From Kuschelorhynchus macadamiae (taxonomy: Eukaryota; Arthropoda; Insecta; Coleoptera; Curculionidae), in the NCBI GenBank assembly GCA_030620095.1, contig JAUTXW010005180.1, forward strand, positions 1 to 64,000: a stretch of 64,000 nt of DNA, written 5' to 3'. Shown piece by piece: positions 49,015-61,258 of this stretch (its first letter is position 1; the number at the start of each line of letters is the position of its first letter). The notes under the pieces are model-generated. The model was not told where the DNA came from. It did not search any database and saw nothing but the letters and a program-made list of their open reading frames with translations. Position numbers and translations under genes: made by a program.

Positions 49015-50765
49015 ATGGATTTACAACAGTCTGAAAAGAGTGACTACCTTGTCCAGCTAGAGAGTGAAAAACCTGACGTTGCTCAAAGGTATAAGAACAA
49101 GATTCGTCTTATAAATTCCATTGATCCTTTTAAAATCATGGATGAAGACCTTGATAAAAACTTTGCATCCCTACCAGCTGTTCAAGCCTTTGATGTAATG
49201 ACGTATTTAGTGCTAACTCATAGTTTTTACACAAAAGAGTAAATGAAAGCTTATAAAAGTCTCAGTGGCTACAAGTATTTTGAGGCTGGTTTTGTTCATC
49301 TGCGTGGCATGAAAAAGGTCAATGAGCTTTCCGTTATACTTGCAAAGGTTCGACATAGTCAGCGTGCTAGGGAACCCCCTCTAAATGTGTGGGTCCTGAC
49401 ACAAGATAATGGAAGTATTAACACTGGCCACTGTACTTGTATGGCTGGTTTATCTGAAGTCTGTAGCCATGTTGCTGCTGTTCTATATGCAACAGAATAT
49501 ATTTACAACTCGCTTACTTCTACTTCATCGACTGATATGTTAGCTCAGTGGGTTGCTCCTTCTACAAAAGATGTACCCATTGTAAGATTATGTGACCTTA
49601 AGCTCAAAACAAAAAAAGCTAAAACAGTTGTCTCAGACTCTTCAAGTTTATTTAGTCCGATACCTGCCATTGAAGGCGAAGAACTTATTGAACTGTTGAC
49701 AGCTTGTGAAAATGTTGGCGACGAAACAGCTCTTGCAAGAGTTATTGAACCTTTTGCATCAAGAATAGGATCAGTATTTGTCAACCAAAACTTAAAGTGA
49801 TTTATAATATTTACCAGGAGTATTATGAGTCACTCTCTTATCAGCAGTTGTGCTCAATTGGAGAGAAAATTGACCAGTCATTATCTTTTGATGATTGCCA
49901 AAAGATCTGTAAAGCCACAGTTAAGCAAACTCATTCCGAAGAATGGTTTAGGCAAAGAACTGGACGCATCACTGGTTCAAATTTTAAAAGAGCATGCAGG
50001 ACATCACTTTCAAAACCATCTCTGTCATTAATTAAGAATGTTTGTTATCCTCTAAAGTTTCTGTTCAAAACCAAAGCAACTCAGTGGGGAACAAACAATG
50101 AAAAGCTTGCTCTTCAAAATTATTTATCGTCAAATACACTTGAACACGTAAATTTAAAACTTGAAAATTGTGGTTTATTACTCAATCCAGCCTTCCCATC
50201 GTTTGGAGCTACCCCAGATAGTTTAGTGTCATGCGATTGTTGTGGAGAAGGTTGTATAGAAGTCAAGTGCCCATATGTTCTTAAAAATATGGAATGGTCA
50301 AAATACATAAACTCTAAGAAATCGTGTCTAATATATGATGGTGATGACTTTGCTTTAAACCGAGATCATTCGTATTATTATCAAGTTCAGATACAGTTGA
50401 AACTATCTGGTGTAAAGTACTGTGATTTTATAGTTTGGTCTCCAAAGAAATTCTTCCAAAAAAGAATATATTTGGATGAAGATTTTTGGAGTGTCGAATT
50501 TCCAAAAGCCCTGGATTTTCATAAAAACATAATTATTCCTGAACTCCTAGGAAAATATTTTACGCTAGGAAGGCACATGGCACAGACTTGGTGTACATGT
50601 AATCAACTCGAAGAAGATCGTCCAATGATCCAATGTGAAAACGATAATTGTAGTATCCAGTGGTTTCATTTAGGATGTGTTGGTCTCTCAGAGGTTTCAG
50701 AAACTTTGTGGACATGCATTCAATGCAGTGAAGAAGTTCCTGGAACTTTATCAGCTGCCGTATAG
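49015..50765 (+). pseudogene. SWIM zinc finger - YqaJ nuclease - PHD finger protein, lightly damaged
   Basis: One reading unit in three pieces: 49015-49242, 49243-49800 and 49797-50765. The first two are in the same frame and are separated by a TAA at 49240-49242; the third is in another frame. In order: an N-terminal region (MDLQQSEKSDYLV), a SWIM zinc finger CTCMAGLSEVCSHVAAVLY (CxC...CxH), and a YqaJ/lambda-exonuclease-type core. The core has EEWFRQRTGRITGSNF, FGATPDSLVSC, the IEVKCP catalytic box and YYYQVQIQLKLSG. A C-terminal PHD finger follows (CTCNQLEEDRPMIQCEN, DNCSIQWFHLGC, LWTCIQC). All key nuclease residues (D of TPD, E and K of EVK) are present. A role in end processing or replication of the element is inference. 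AATAAA signals lie near 51800. Confidence 0.85.
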
Positions 50766-52236
50766 ATTGTATATTAAAAAATATTTGACCATAAAATTTT
50801 TGTTTGGTTCTAATTTTAGTGTGTATATATTTTTTTATCAGTTCTCTGACGTTTCTGCATGTATCTTGACATATTTTTAAAACTTTGTATTATATTTTAA
50901 TTATTGTAAATGTTATACTATTTGAAAGGATAAAAAAAAGCAAACCATAATTTTATTGCCACTTTTCTGCTCTGTAAGTTGGTCTAATCAGATTTTGAAT
51001 ACGATGTTTCGTCTTTCGAAACCCACCATTCACTTTATTTTTTAAAATATGGATTTTTTAATTCATTTTTGGAAAGCTTTCAACTTCCCTAAACCAACAA
51101 TGTACCACACTTATAAAGTAATTTATTTTTTCATTATGACTTCAGTTAATTATTGTTTTCCATCTCTACCTTATTGCTAAGGTTTAGGGGGTCGATCGCT
51201 TTAAAGAATAAAATAAAAGATCAAGGGCTTTATTTAAAAAAATTAAATTGCTATTGTGATGTCTTGTAGAGCAGAAAGTTGCATTAAAAATATTATTTTG
51301 GTTTTTTAAAATCTTTTTAAATAAAGTCAGTTCTTTTTTCTAATTTAACCTACACCATATTTCTTCTGATTTTTAATTTTTAGTTAGTCTTTGTAATTAG
51401 CTCTAAGTTTCTTGTATATGATGCTAAATCATTCAATTGTCATGTTTACTATGTGATGTAAAATTTTTTGATGAAAGTTTTGACGAGATCCACGTAGAAT
51501 GTATTCTTATCCTGGATGTGTATGTTTATTTTCATTTGTATTTTTATGTATTGACAAAGATTTTCTTTTCTAGGAACCTTTTTGTACGTCAAAATGTTTT
51601 TTTTTCAAATATGCTTTGCGACTAATGTAATGCCATTTTTGGATTTATTATAAAACCATTTTGTTTTGGGTATGGTAACTCTATTTTTTAATCTTTTTTA
51701 TTTCTAGATAAGTATGCAATGTATTATGGTTTTGGTTTATATTATATCGTAGATTACTTGAACTTTTGTCCAATTATTGTATTATGTGTACTTTTTAATT
51801 TAATAAATAAAAGTTTTATCATTATTATATATATTTTTTAATAAAAATAAAATGTATTTTTAAAATTGATTTTTTTTCTTTTAATCCCCTTAGTTAAAGA
51901 AGTAGACTACGCAAATAGCATAAAAAATATGAAAAAAAAAATTGTGGAAATTCTATAATAGAAGTGCATTGAAAAATAAGACGTTTCTCAATAGTTTATA
52001 ATTCTTAAATATTTAAAGAGAGTTCTTTAAACTATTTTAATCTTTTTTCTAGTACCTACATAATAGGTTAGTTAGTTTATGCTTTATGTGTTAAAAATTT
52101 AAATTTTTTAAATAAAAATTAAAGTACAAATTTATTTTAACAAAATCTTTTGGCTTTTTCACGTGTTATGTGATTTAAAAGAAATAAAACTCGTAAAAGT
52201 TAATCATATACAGTTATTTTTATTAAAGTAGGTTTT
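50766..52236. other. 3' spacer between the two transposon genes
   Basis: The ends of the two transposon genes face each other here. AATAAA signals for the plus-strand gene lie near 51800-51810. AT-rich, with no further coding region. Confidence 0.45.
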
Positions 52237-54778
52237 TTACAAATTAACTATTGGGGGATTTAAATTGATCAGGGCACAACACACTACCATCACTTTATCT
52301 AGGATTGGGTCATCATCTCCAACACACAAAAAAGTTATTGGCATTTCATCTGCTAATATACGAAATTTTTGTCTAATGTAGCCAATCACTCTTTCCACAT
52401 GTATTCTCACGTGAGCAATTGCTCTGGTCTCTTCAATTTCATAAGGATGCAGTTGGTTCTGTCCTTTTGTGAAAGCGGGGGTCTTTATATTGGCATTTAG
52501 CAAATTGACATAATCTTTTACAAGGAATCCTCTGTCAGCCAGAATCAAGTCACCTAAAAAGTAAAACAATATTTAGTTTGTTTAGAAGTAAAAAAAACTA
52601 TCTATTGCTAACTTATACAAGTAGAGCGATGCTTTACGAGAGTCAAAATATTAGATAGCTACTAGAAAAATAACAATATAGTAGGTACTAAAAACACACT
52701 ATCCCGAGCACAGTTCTGTTAATGACTATTTATACCTGTTAATAGAAATTCAGAACTATGCCTATGAAGGACAAAAATGATTTTGCTCAATTGTCGATTG
52801 CATTCTGCAACTTAAAATTAGAAGGTTCTTGAAAATTTATTTATATATTTTTAGAGAAAAAAATTTCGACTGATTTTGCGAATAACATTTTTGACAAAAT
52901 AACAAGCCGCCAGGCCATTGATTACATCAAAAATTTCTTGAGCGAAATTACCAAAAGGCAACAAATTTGAACCAGAATGATTTTGCCTACAGAATGTTTT
53001 CTCGAGTGGTATTTGGCATGACTATTTTTACGAGAGTAGAAATTAACAACTTCAATCAAATTAATTCAACAGCTCTTTCTTTTGCAAGGGAAGCTGATAA
53101 GTTGCCTTTTATTCCATTTATCTACTTATTTCGATGTATTTTTTTTTTGGTATTTATAAATCTTTATTTTGGAATAATAAATGTGTTTATTATTATTATT
53201 AAAAGAAACAGAATAAAGATTAATAGGCGTGTTAAAAAAAATGTCTTGGCAATACCATGTCTATGATGTTGGTTTTGTCAAAGTAGAAATATTTTAAGGG
53301 ACTACAGATTTTATTGCTGGTGTAATACACTCTAGTGAAATAATCATAAAAAACATTGTAGGTATAAGTCAAGATAAACAATAAACATAAAGCAATAAGC
53401 AAATACAATGATGTTCATATTACCTGAACCAATTTTGTCCAAAAATTTTGAATTCATCGTTACATGCTTGTCGGAGGCACGTCCACCCCAAGCTTCACTA
53501 ATAAAACAAATACTTCCTTGTGGTGTTATTCCTATCAAATATTTGAGGGTGTACGAATGTTTATAATTTGACCAACATTGTGCTGCCTTTTGTAGATTGC
53601 TTGGTTTTTCAATATACAACTCAAAACAGTCAATAATGACTGTCACTTTTGTCCCAAAACTTTCTTTAAAACATGAAGGGGTAGTTTTCTGTAAAACGTC
53701 TCTTTCTGGCCACACAATACACTTTTGAAATCGTGAATACAGCACATTTATAACCGATCGGAAATATGTTAATGCTGTGCTCGGGTGAATATTAAATCTA
53801 AACCCGAGGTCTCTAAAATCCAGATTTAGCGTCAGTTTAAATAATGTCAACAAAATTTGATTTGATGCGTCCAAGAGTGTATTACTATGAACAGTAATGA
53901 ATGGTTCACAACACTTCACTATTAGGTCAAGTTTCTTGAATGAATTAAAGCCTGTATAGTATTTTATTTTTTTGTCATTGTTCATCAGTGATCTATACGT
54001 AATCTCAGAAGAACAAGTATGTCCCAGAGGTCGCCCTGAACTTAGTGAAACAACCATGTCTGAAAACTCAGTTGCTGAAATGTCCGTTTGACAACTTTTA
54101 TTATTTTTAAATGCATCTGGAGCATTTTGATCCTCCTCAACAGGAGTTATAGCTGAAGTTGAAGCTGGGGAAGGGGAACTCTGTTCAAATTTTGAATCAG
54201 CTAGTTTTGCTCTCTTTACAGCTCTACCATAGCGATCTTGAGCGCCAGTCGAAGGCTTATTTGATACTTCATATCCCATATGGAGTGATGGGACCCAATC
54301 TGGATTTTGGATGTCAGACAGGTTGGATGGTCTTCCTGAAACCAAAGATTTAGTAAGATTTATTTCAGTACTTCAATAATAGTGTCTTTCCTTTTACAAG
54401 AAATCTTAGCTAATCCTATTTAGCCAGAAAAAGAAGGTATAATGATATTTGACAATTAGACAAACATGTACAGATTAAATTAACTTAGCTTAGCCAACAT
54501 TTCCTCTAAAAGGATAACCACTAATATCTGAGAATAAAACAAATTTGGCAAAATCAGACAGCATTTTTTTTTGTTTTAGTGCACCTAATGTTTTTGCTAC
54601 TTACCACTCAAGAAATGTTTGCTGCAAACTGATGCATATTTTAATTTAGTTTCAGTCCAATCCTCCCTTTTTATAGCTGATAACCATTTGTGTCGTCTAT
54701 CTTTTGAATACGGAAAAATCCTACTTTATCGCAATCACCCCTACTTCCACACTTCACAACACAGCAAAACGAAGGCAT
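52237..54778 (-). pseudogene. THAP + DDE_Tnp_4 transposase, one frameshift
   Basis: Cut-and-paste transposase of the 10-kb element. Minus-strand exons: 54605-54778 (THAP), 53424-54335 and 52237-52553; introns are GT-AG and in phase. The THAP domain starts MPSFCCVVKCGSRGDCDKVG, has W of HKWLSAIKREDW and C..H of CSKHFLSG, and then RPSNLSDIQNPDWVPS. Near 54707-54715 one base is missing: the exon is 174 nt where phase requires 175. The DDE core has VTVIIDCFELYIEKPSN (first Asp), ISEAWGGRASDKHVT, LILADRGFLVKDY (second Asp) and HVRIHVERVIGYIRQKF (Glu). All three catalytic residues are intact. Full length is about 467 residues. Only the THAP shift disables this copy. Confidence 0.87.
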
Positions 54779-54876
54779 ATTTAAGTCTCTATTAGAAAAA
54801 TCTAACTTAAATTACGAAATATATTGGATAATTAGCTTCTCTCTAATGCAAACCATACGGTAAACAAAACTTTGTT

Positions 54877-54912
54877 TGTCCTAAGGCGGCCATATTGGAT
54901 TTTGTTTGACAG
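54877..54912 (-). promoter_or_regulatory. Shared upstream block, transposase side
   Basis: On the minus strand it reads CTGTCAAACAAAATCC, AATATGGCCGCC and TTAGGACA, ending 99 bp before the THAP ATG. It is the partner of 48640-48670. Confidence 0.55.
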
Positions 54913-57900
54913 CTTCTTAGATTGCCTTATTTGACAGGTAGATGTTACAATATATTTCTATTTTTTTTTTCATTCGTATTTGTGTTTTCGTCGAATTTTG
55001 GACGTATGATAGTTGCAGATCGTTAGGTTGTTTATTGGAATAAACTTATATATCCTTTGAAGTACAGGTATGTATTATTTAATTTTCTAGTGATAATATA
55101 TAATGAGAAAATTATGTAGTTCGTTAGGATTAGCATACCAAACTATTCACTTCAAAAAATTCTTAAAAACCTAGATGATGTATGTAAATACACAAATAGT
55201 CATTAAACTGATGTAAAAGAATTTAAGACAGTATGTAGAAATAGTTTTATTTGGACTAGTTCAAGCTATACATTTTAATCTCGAGTATTTCAAAAAATAT
55301 GTTTGGTTTCAAATTGTATAGTAAGTAAAATATCCTATGTGTAGCTGAATATGTTACTTAATATTCATAAGTATTTGAGTAGTTATTTGACAAATACTGA
55401 AACCAGACCCCTGAGGCCTTACATAACACAACTGATAGTAAATAAAACACATTTTTTGCTATTATGTAGATTATAATATTATTTAAACATACATATTATA
55501 TATATTCCAATAGTTTTTATATGTACCTAAACTAGATATTTTTGTTTTAGTTGATACATATGGATGCTGACTAATGAATACACTACAGATAACAAACAAC
55601 ATTCATTTCATAATCGAAATTACCAAAAGAAAGAAAATATAACTGAAAATGTTTAAGAATTACCTCGAGCCTACCCCTCATTCAGAAGGAACTTCTAGAA
55701 GTAAATAAAACAAAAAACCTCCAATTACCATAATAAGTATATTTAAGTTCTACTTTAAGTCTTCTGTGTGAATTTGTATTCTTTAAACTAGGAAGTGTTC
55801 AGCTACTGTATAGAACTTGATGAAATTTTAGCACTGACTGCACAAACCTAATTATGTTTGAAGAAGATATACCTAATGTGAAAATGTTGATATATGCTTG
55901 TAACTACATATTACAACTAAATTAGATTACTGGCATTGTCTTAGTAGAAATAAACCAATATTATGTCTCTGACAATTGTGTGTTAAGTGGTATTAACTAA
56001 AACTGTATTCAATTTACATTGCATGGTATGCATTTAATTAATTAAGATTAAGAAAATGTTGTTTTTAGTTGTGTATCTGACAATATAGGAGTTTTCCAGT
56101 ATCAGCTTCTTTTTTTTTGTTTCTACTATTCGTAGCCTCCATCTATGTATATCATTCTAGGAAGTTTTTAAGCGACACGTTAAGCCTATTATAGGTAAAG
56201 ATAATGAGTAAAAATATGGCGGTTTAAAAAATATACTTTCCATAAGCATTTAGTTGAATTTTATTCCAGTTCTATGTAAAATTCTGTAGAAAACATTTAC
56301 ACAGTAGAATATACTTGTTTAACTTGGGCAGTAAAATGGCAATTTTTTAAGTAAAAGTGTACATTTTTTAATTAACAGTGAAGCGACAGAATATCATTAT
56401 TGGACACACTTGATCCCTCATGTGTAACAAGTTTTTTTTTAATGCTGATATTTTTTAAGTCACCCAAAAACTTGTAAAACTACTGCTACGGTGTATCTGT
56501 GTTGTATTTTAGTGATTAAGGATATCTTATTATAATGATTAGTTTTCCTAACCTTCTAGATTTATTTTTTAAGTATTATTTTTACTAGATTTATAGGAAC
56601 TATGACAATTACCTCATTAAAGTAAACATTAAAAATAAATGAAAATTGGTAGGTTAAATTTATTTCACTTTTAAAAAATATCTTCAAAAGATTGCATACA
56701 GCAATGTTTTTTTGTTACACATCACATTTCTAATTTGTATCACAACCTGAGGTTGGGAATACCTGCCACTTTAAAAAACCTACACTCAGTACTTATCAGT
56801 TTACCTAATGGAATCTGCTGTCAGGTTTAAACATTTTCTGGAGTTGAAATTAGTTTTGAGTACTTAACACTACACGGTACCATGTATATCTAATTTAAGA
56901 AGTATACAACTAGGTGTCGAAAACATTTTATTAAAAGTGAAAATCATGTCAACTTAAGAACTACCCACCTATCTACCAAATAGTAATGAGCATAACCTTT
57001 CCAAGTCTGTTAAAGCTGCAGACTTTTGTCTCATTACCTTAAATAATATGTGTCAAAATCCTGGGATTCAGCTGAATGTTTAAAGCCGACCTTTGAAGGG
57101 TATTTAACGCTGGCATTCCTATTTCTTTTTAAATACAGATATGCCTTCGAGTTAAAACTTTGAAATGAAATTGCAGATGCAGCAGCATACACTAGTAAGG
57201 TTGACGGTGGAGTGGTATAAATGTTAACACTTTGAATCTTTAATTCATTAATTAATTAAATTAAGGTTGAAAGCTTTTAGAAATATCAATCTGGGATAAC
57301 TAAGCTAGAATGAAAACAAACTGATGACCCACAAAAAATAAATACAGCTCAAAAAAGAAAAAGGAAAAAAAATGTTAATAAAATGATTATAAATAAAACA
57401 GATTAAAAACAGAATGTTAAAATGTATTCTTTTGTAACTTTTTATAGAACTAAAGACTTAGAAGTTAACAGACTCTAATAACTTCAAACGGACAAGTGTT
57501 TAAAATATTATCTACTACAGCACAATTCCCTTAATCTGATCCAACAAATGACTAACAAAAGATCACCCCTTTGGTATCTGAGTACTAATAACTTTGATCT
57601 AAACCAATGACTAAAAGAAAAGGTCCTTTTACTTTTTACTTCTGATGTAAAAAAAATAATTATATGCTTTTTTTATGTAATTTTTATGAACAAAATGGGA
57701 ACAATTCGGATAAATTGATTGCAAAACATATACTGGATGCCTATACACATGCTTAAAAAGAGGACATCTGGTTACAGTAGGTATGTGAAAATATCAAGTA
57801 TTTGAACACCTTAGAAAAATGTATGTTTATTACATACTATTTATACACATTTTAGCTGAATCTTTATCTGATTTACTCTACTCAAATTTCCTGTTATCAG

Positions 57901-58461
57901 GTAAGCCTGCCAAAATCTGATCCTGTCTCATCTGTAATATTTCTTTTATTTTTTCAATTATTGGTTTTTAAACAAGTCTGGAGCAGGTTGCTCTCTGTAG
58001 CATCATTAATTTTTCTTTTTATTTTCAAAATGCTTAGCTTAGCATATAACTGCTAGAAATCATTTGATTTATAAATGTTTAACCAAATATTTACCGTTAT
58101 TTAAGTTAATTTTGTCATATTTGTGAGAAGCATAAACCCTCTGTACTGTAGAAATCAGGGTTTTTAGGAAATCTATGAGACCTTATATTACATTTGTCCT
58201 TCGTTTTATTGTGGCTGAAGCAACCAGTAACCTCACAAGACATATTGTTCTTGATTCTTAATACTCAAATGACTCTAACAATGAAATTCTTTTCTTTCCG
58301 AGGTAAAATTTATTTAGACAAAAAAAATAAAAACTCTGTTATTTGTTGTCTAACTAGTACCCTAACCTACAATTTTTATTGACGTTTATTTCCAGGGCAT
58401 CATAAATTTTTTTCGAAAGTTACCTCACTCCTGACGTAGATGCGCTGGCTGGCGACTACAC
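54913..58461. other. Non-coding right part of the 10-kb transposon
   Basis: About 3.5 kb of AT-rich DNA between the transposase promoter and the right terminus. I see no exon, repeat array or further element in it. Such a long empty arm is unusual for a two-gene element. Confidence 0.45.
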
Positions 58462-58484
58462 CTTGTTTTCTTCCCACCATGATT
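58462..58484 (-). repeat. Right terminal inverted repeat of the 10-kb transposon
   Basis: Complement of the left end (CTTGTTTTCTTCCCACCATG ATT), followed by the AT duplication. Confidence 0.9.
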
Positions 58485-58741
58485 ATAATACTCTTTTTAG
58501 TTCTTGGGGTTACTTATCAAAAGTAAGCGGATAACTAACGCCAGGAACACGATGATAATTATCCTAATCATTTAACGTAAAAATAAACCAACTAAAACGG
58601 AAATTAAAAAGGAAGTACACAGTAGTAGTACAAAAACAAATGATAATTGTCGTTGGAATTAAATATAATCGTTTATAACTTATGTTAAAAAAAAAGTATC
58701 TAACAAAACACCGAAAAACACAAAAAAAAGTTGATGTAATT

Positions 58742-58785
58742 AGTATTGTGTTGCGCGGCTAACCTGTATAATTCACTTTCATAAA
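58742..58785 (+). repeat. Direct repeat flanking the DUF7869 remnant, left copy
   Basis: AGTATTGTGTTGCGCGG followed by CTGTATAATTCACTTTC. The same two blocks occur at 61027-61080. Confidence 0.75.
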
Positions 58786-59399
58786 TGAGCAATAATTGCG
58801 AAAATTAACCCATTTTTGAAAATTACTGCTTAAATGACCTAAAATGACCGTTTATCTACCTTTATAAGTGGCCGATTTATAAATGACTGTTACATAAAAA
58901 AAAGCATTAAATGTCTTTTTTATTTAACAGGTTGACGGTTGTTTGGTGTCAGTGGTTACTGGTTATAAAAATAACTATAAGTGAGGCATCTCACGGCAAA
59001 AGCGCCCATATCCACTTCCAGTAATTTTCCAGTATTTGCGAAAAACTGTTGTAACTCTATCATAGGTGGTAATAGCTGTAATTTGGCTTTGAATTATTCT
59101 TACCAACTGATAATATATAAATAAGCAAAGAAAATAAACGACAAATGTGTGAAAAAGATAAAACGTAGCTTTAAAATTTGGATATAGAACCATTTGCTGT
59201 AACAAAATGGATAAAGGAACTTTTGCTCCATCAACATGAATATATGGGCTGTTTTGACACAATAATACACTTAGACAGAACGAACAAAATAACCTTTATT
59301 TTCAAAATTAAAAATCATTACTGTCTACAAAAAACAAAACTAAAAGTCTTTCTGTAATTAAACAACACACATTTTAGAAAACAAATATGCTTGGAACCA

Positions 59400-61258
59400 T
59401 TACACTCGATCAGCAAGTTGCTCGTTTGCATGCCCTTCACAAAACACATCTTCTTCTACATCTTCTTCAGTTTCGTTAACTGCGATGTTGCTAGCTAACA
59501 CATTTTTATAGAAAGAACATTCTTCCATTGTCTCCCATGTTTCGCCAAAGTGCTTTTTCAAAAGGTTTTTAACGTCTTGAATTTTGGCTGATTTTAATGC
59601 AACTCCCATCGGTATTTCATCTGGCAACCCGATTAACTTTATTTTAACACCATTTTTTACAACCAATTTACCATTGTTTAAATCGCTGTTGTAAGATGTT
59701 TCTCCTCTAACCAATATATTCTGTTGTTTAGATTTAGTGAGAATAAAACGTTTTGCTTCATTAAACTTAAAGTGCCAAGATGTAGTTTTTTTGTAGTAAG
59801 TCCCAACTAAAGCTTTCCAGTCGTATACCTTCAAGTCACTACCCATTTTAAAAATAGTAGAATGCTCTGAAAAAATTGTTTCATATTCTGTTGGTTGTAG
59901 TATTACTGGTAGCTTACGCAGTTTCTTCTCTATGGAAGCAAACACACGGTCTGCTGGCAAAAAAGAGTGTCCAGTAATGGGGAAAATCATGTGTATTTCC
60001 TGAAGGTTAGGAGGTGCGACTCGTGCCAAGAAGTAGCTCAGCATCCCAATCATAATTGAATTACGGTTTTGCCCACCGCATCCGTCAGCACACAATCTAA
60101 TCGTTGAAGATGTCAAATCAAAGTGACAAAATAAAAACTTTCATTAGTTTTTGTGTTTGTCCAAGAATAACAATATACATTTTCCGAACTCAAGCAGTCT
60201 TTTGAACCTTTACAATTTTTATTACATTTGCCTGCTATAGTAGGCAGTTTGATCTTGAACCTTTGGTAAAACCAGATTTTTTTGACAGTCAAAACTTAGT
60301 GTTAAGAGACCTTTTTCTTGAAGTTTTTTGAAAAACGCCTTGTATCGCATTTTGTGAAATTGAAGTTCAGAATCAACTTATTTTTATCACGAGGATTGGT
60401 CTCTTTTTGGATCCACTTTTGATTTTATACATTTACATCCTGGTAGGCGTGCCAAAACCAATGTTGCAGTTCATGTAAAAATTTTTTGAAAGAACGTTTT
60501 TTTCGACTTTGATTCATCAAAGTAATGCGATATAATTTGGACAAATAACTCCGATGAACGATTTCCCCGGGAGTAGTGGCTTTCACAGCATTTTAGTTTT
60601 TCTATAAATTCTTTAATAGCGACCCTTTTCTTGTCATAATTGGCTTCGCCCCACCTCTCCTATCTATCATTTACCAGTATTTAAAAATAAACCAATTCTC
60701 TTTCTGATAAACATTGATGAAATTACACAAAGAAAAAACTTAAGTACGAAAACTCGAATGTAGTAATTTGTACAAAAACAACGTGGTCTTCTCGCATGAT
60801 TCACGTGTTTGATGATGCATCTGGGAGTTTTTTCGCGCGTTGAGTAAAAGTTGTCATATAATCTCTCATTGTTTTATAAACTTATTGAAGTTCGCAACAA
60901 AATCGTGGTGGAAAAGGATCATATCTGTAACAACAAAAAACTGATAGTTTGCAAAAGAATATCGCAATATTTTAGGCTGTGGTAAAAAAACTGACTTTTG
61001 CCAAAAATTGTTAAAAAATATTTAAAGTATTGTGTTGCGCGGAACTAATAATTTCTTTATATTCTGTATAATTCACTTTCAACATATTGTTCAACATGAA
61101 AATCAAAAACAAACAAACAATAAATCATTAACCATAGTGATAAAATAATACAAGCCCATTAATATTGAATAATTACTTTTAGATTTTGCAGCATTCCTTT
61201 TCCATTTACTACGAAAATGAGCTTTTCCCGGTTCCGATGGTGTAATACTCTCGTTCAT
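59400..61258 (-). pseudogene. DUF7869-type mobile-element protein, broken
   Basis: The longest intact part is 60116-59400 on the minus strand: LTSSTIRLCADGCGGQNRNS, then ITGHSFLPADRVFASIEKKL and an acidic tail (NETEEDVEEDVFCEGHANE). Upstream, in shifted frames to about 60650, are LSFDCQKNLVLPKVQDQTAY, SRQ and KDCLSSENVYCYSWTN, and IKEFIEKLKCCESHYSRGNR. A candidate start lies at 61258 (MNESITPSEPGKAHFRSKWK). This order (ESHY..R, D.QQNL.LP, SDGCGGQN, GH(S/T)FLPADR) matches the DUF7869 proteins that are abundant in arthropod genomes and behave like mobile-element genes. Their biochemical role is not established to my knowledge. Several shifts and a deletion break this copy. Confidence 0.7.
61027..61080 (+). 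repeat. Direct repeat flanking the DUF7869 remnant, right copy
   Basis: AGTATTGTGTTGCGCGG, then about 20 bp not found in the left copy, then CTGTATAATTCACTTTC. Confidence 0.75.

Larger units (their letters stand above)
48329..58484. mobile_element. 10.16-kb two-gene DNA transposon, ISL2EU-like
   Basis: The ends AATCATGGTGGGAAGAAAAC(AAG) at 48329-48351 and its complement at 58462-58484 match perfectly over 23 bp, with weaker similarity further in. AT duplications flank both sides (48327-48328 and 58485-58486). Inside are two genes facing each other: a SWIM/YqaJ/PHD protein (plus) and a THAP + DDE_Tnp_4 transposase (minus). DDE_Tnp_4 with THAP, YqaJ and a 2-bp AT duplication is, to my knowledge, the ISL2EU pattern within the PIF/Harbinger-related group. 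About 3.6 kb near the right end is non-coding. Few disabling changes suggest a young copy. Confidence 0.85.

Noticed and set aside
58975..59262. 95-codon minus-strand frame downstream of the DUF7869 remnant
   Set aside because: No recognisable domain, and it is separated from the remnant by its stop. It has a hydrophobic patch but no support as a gene.
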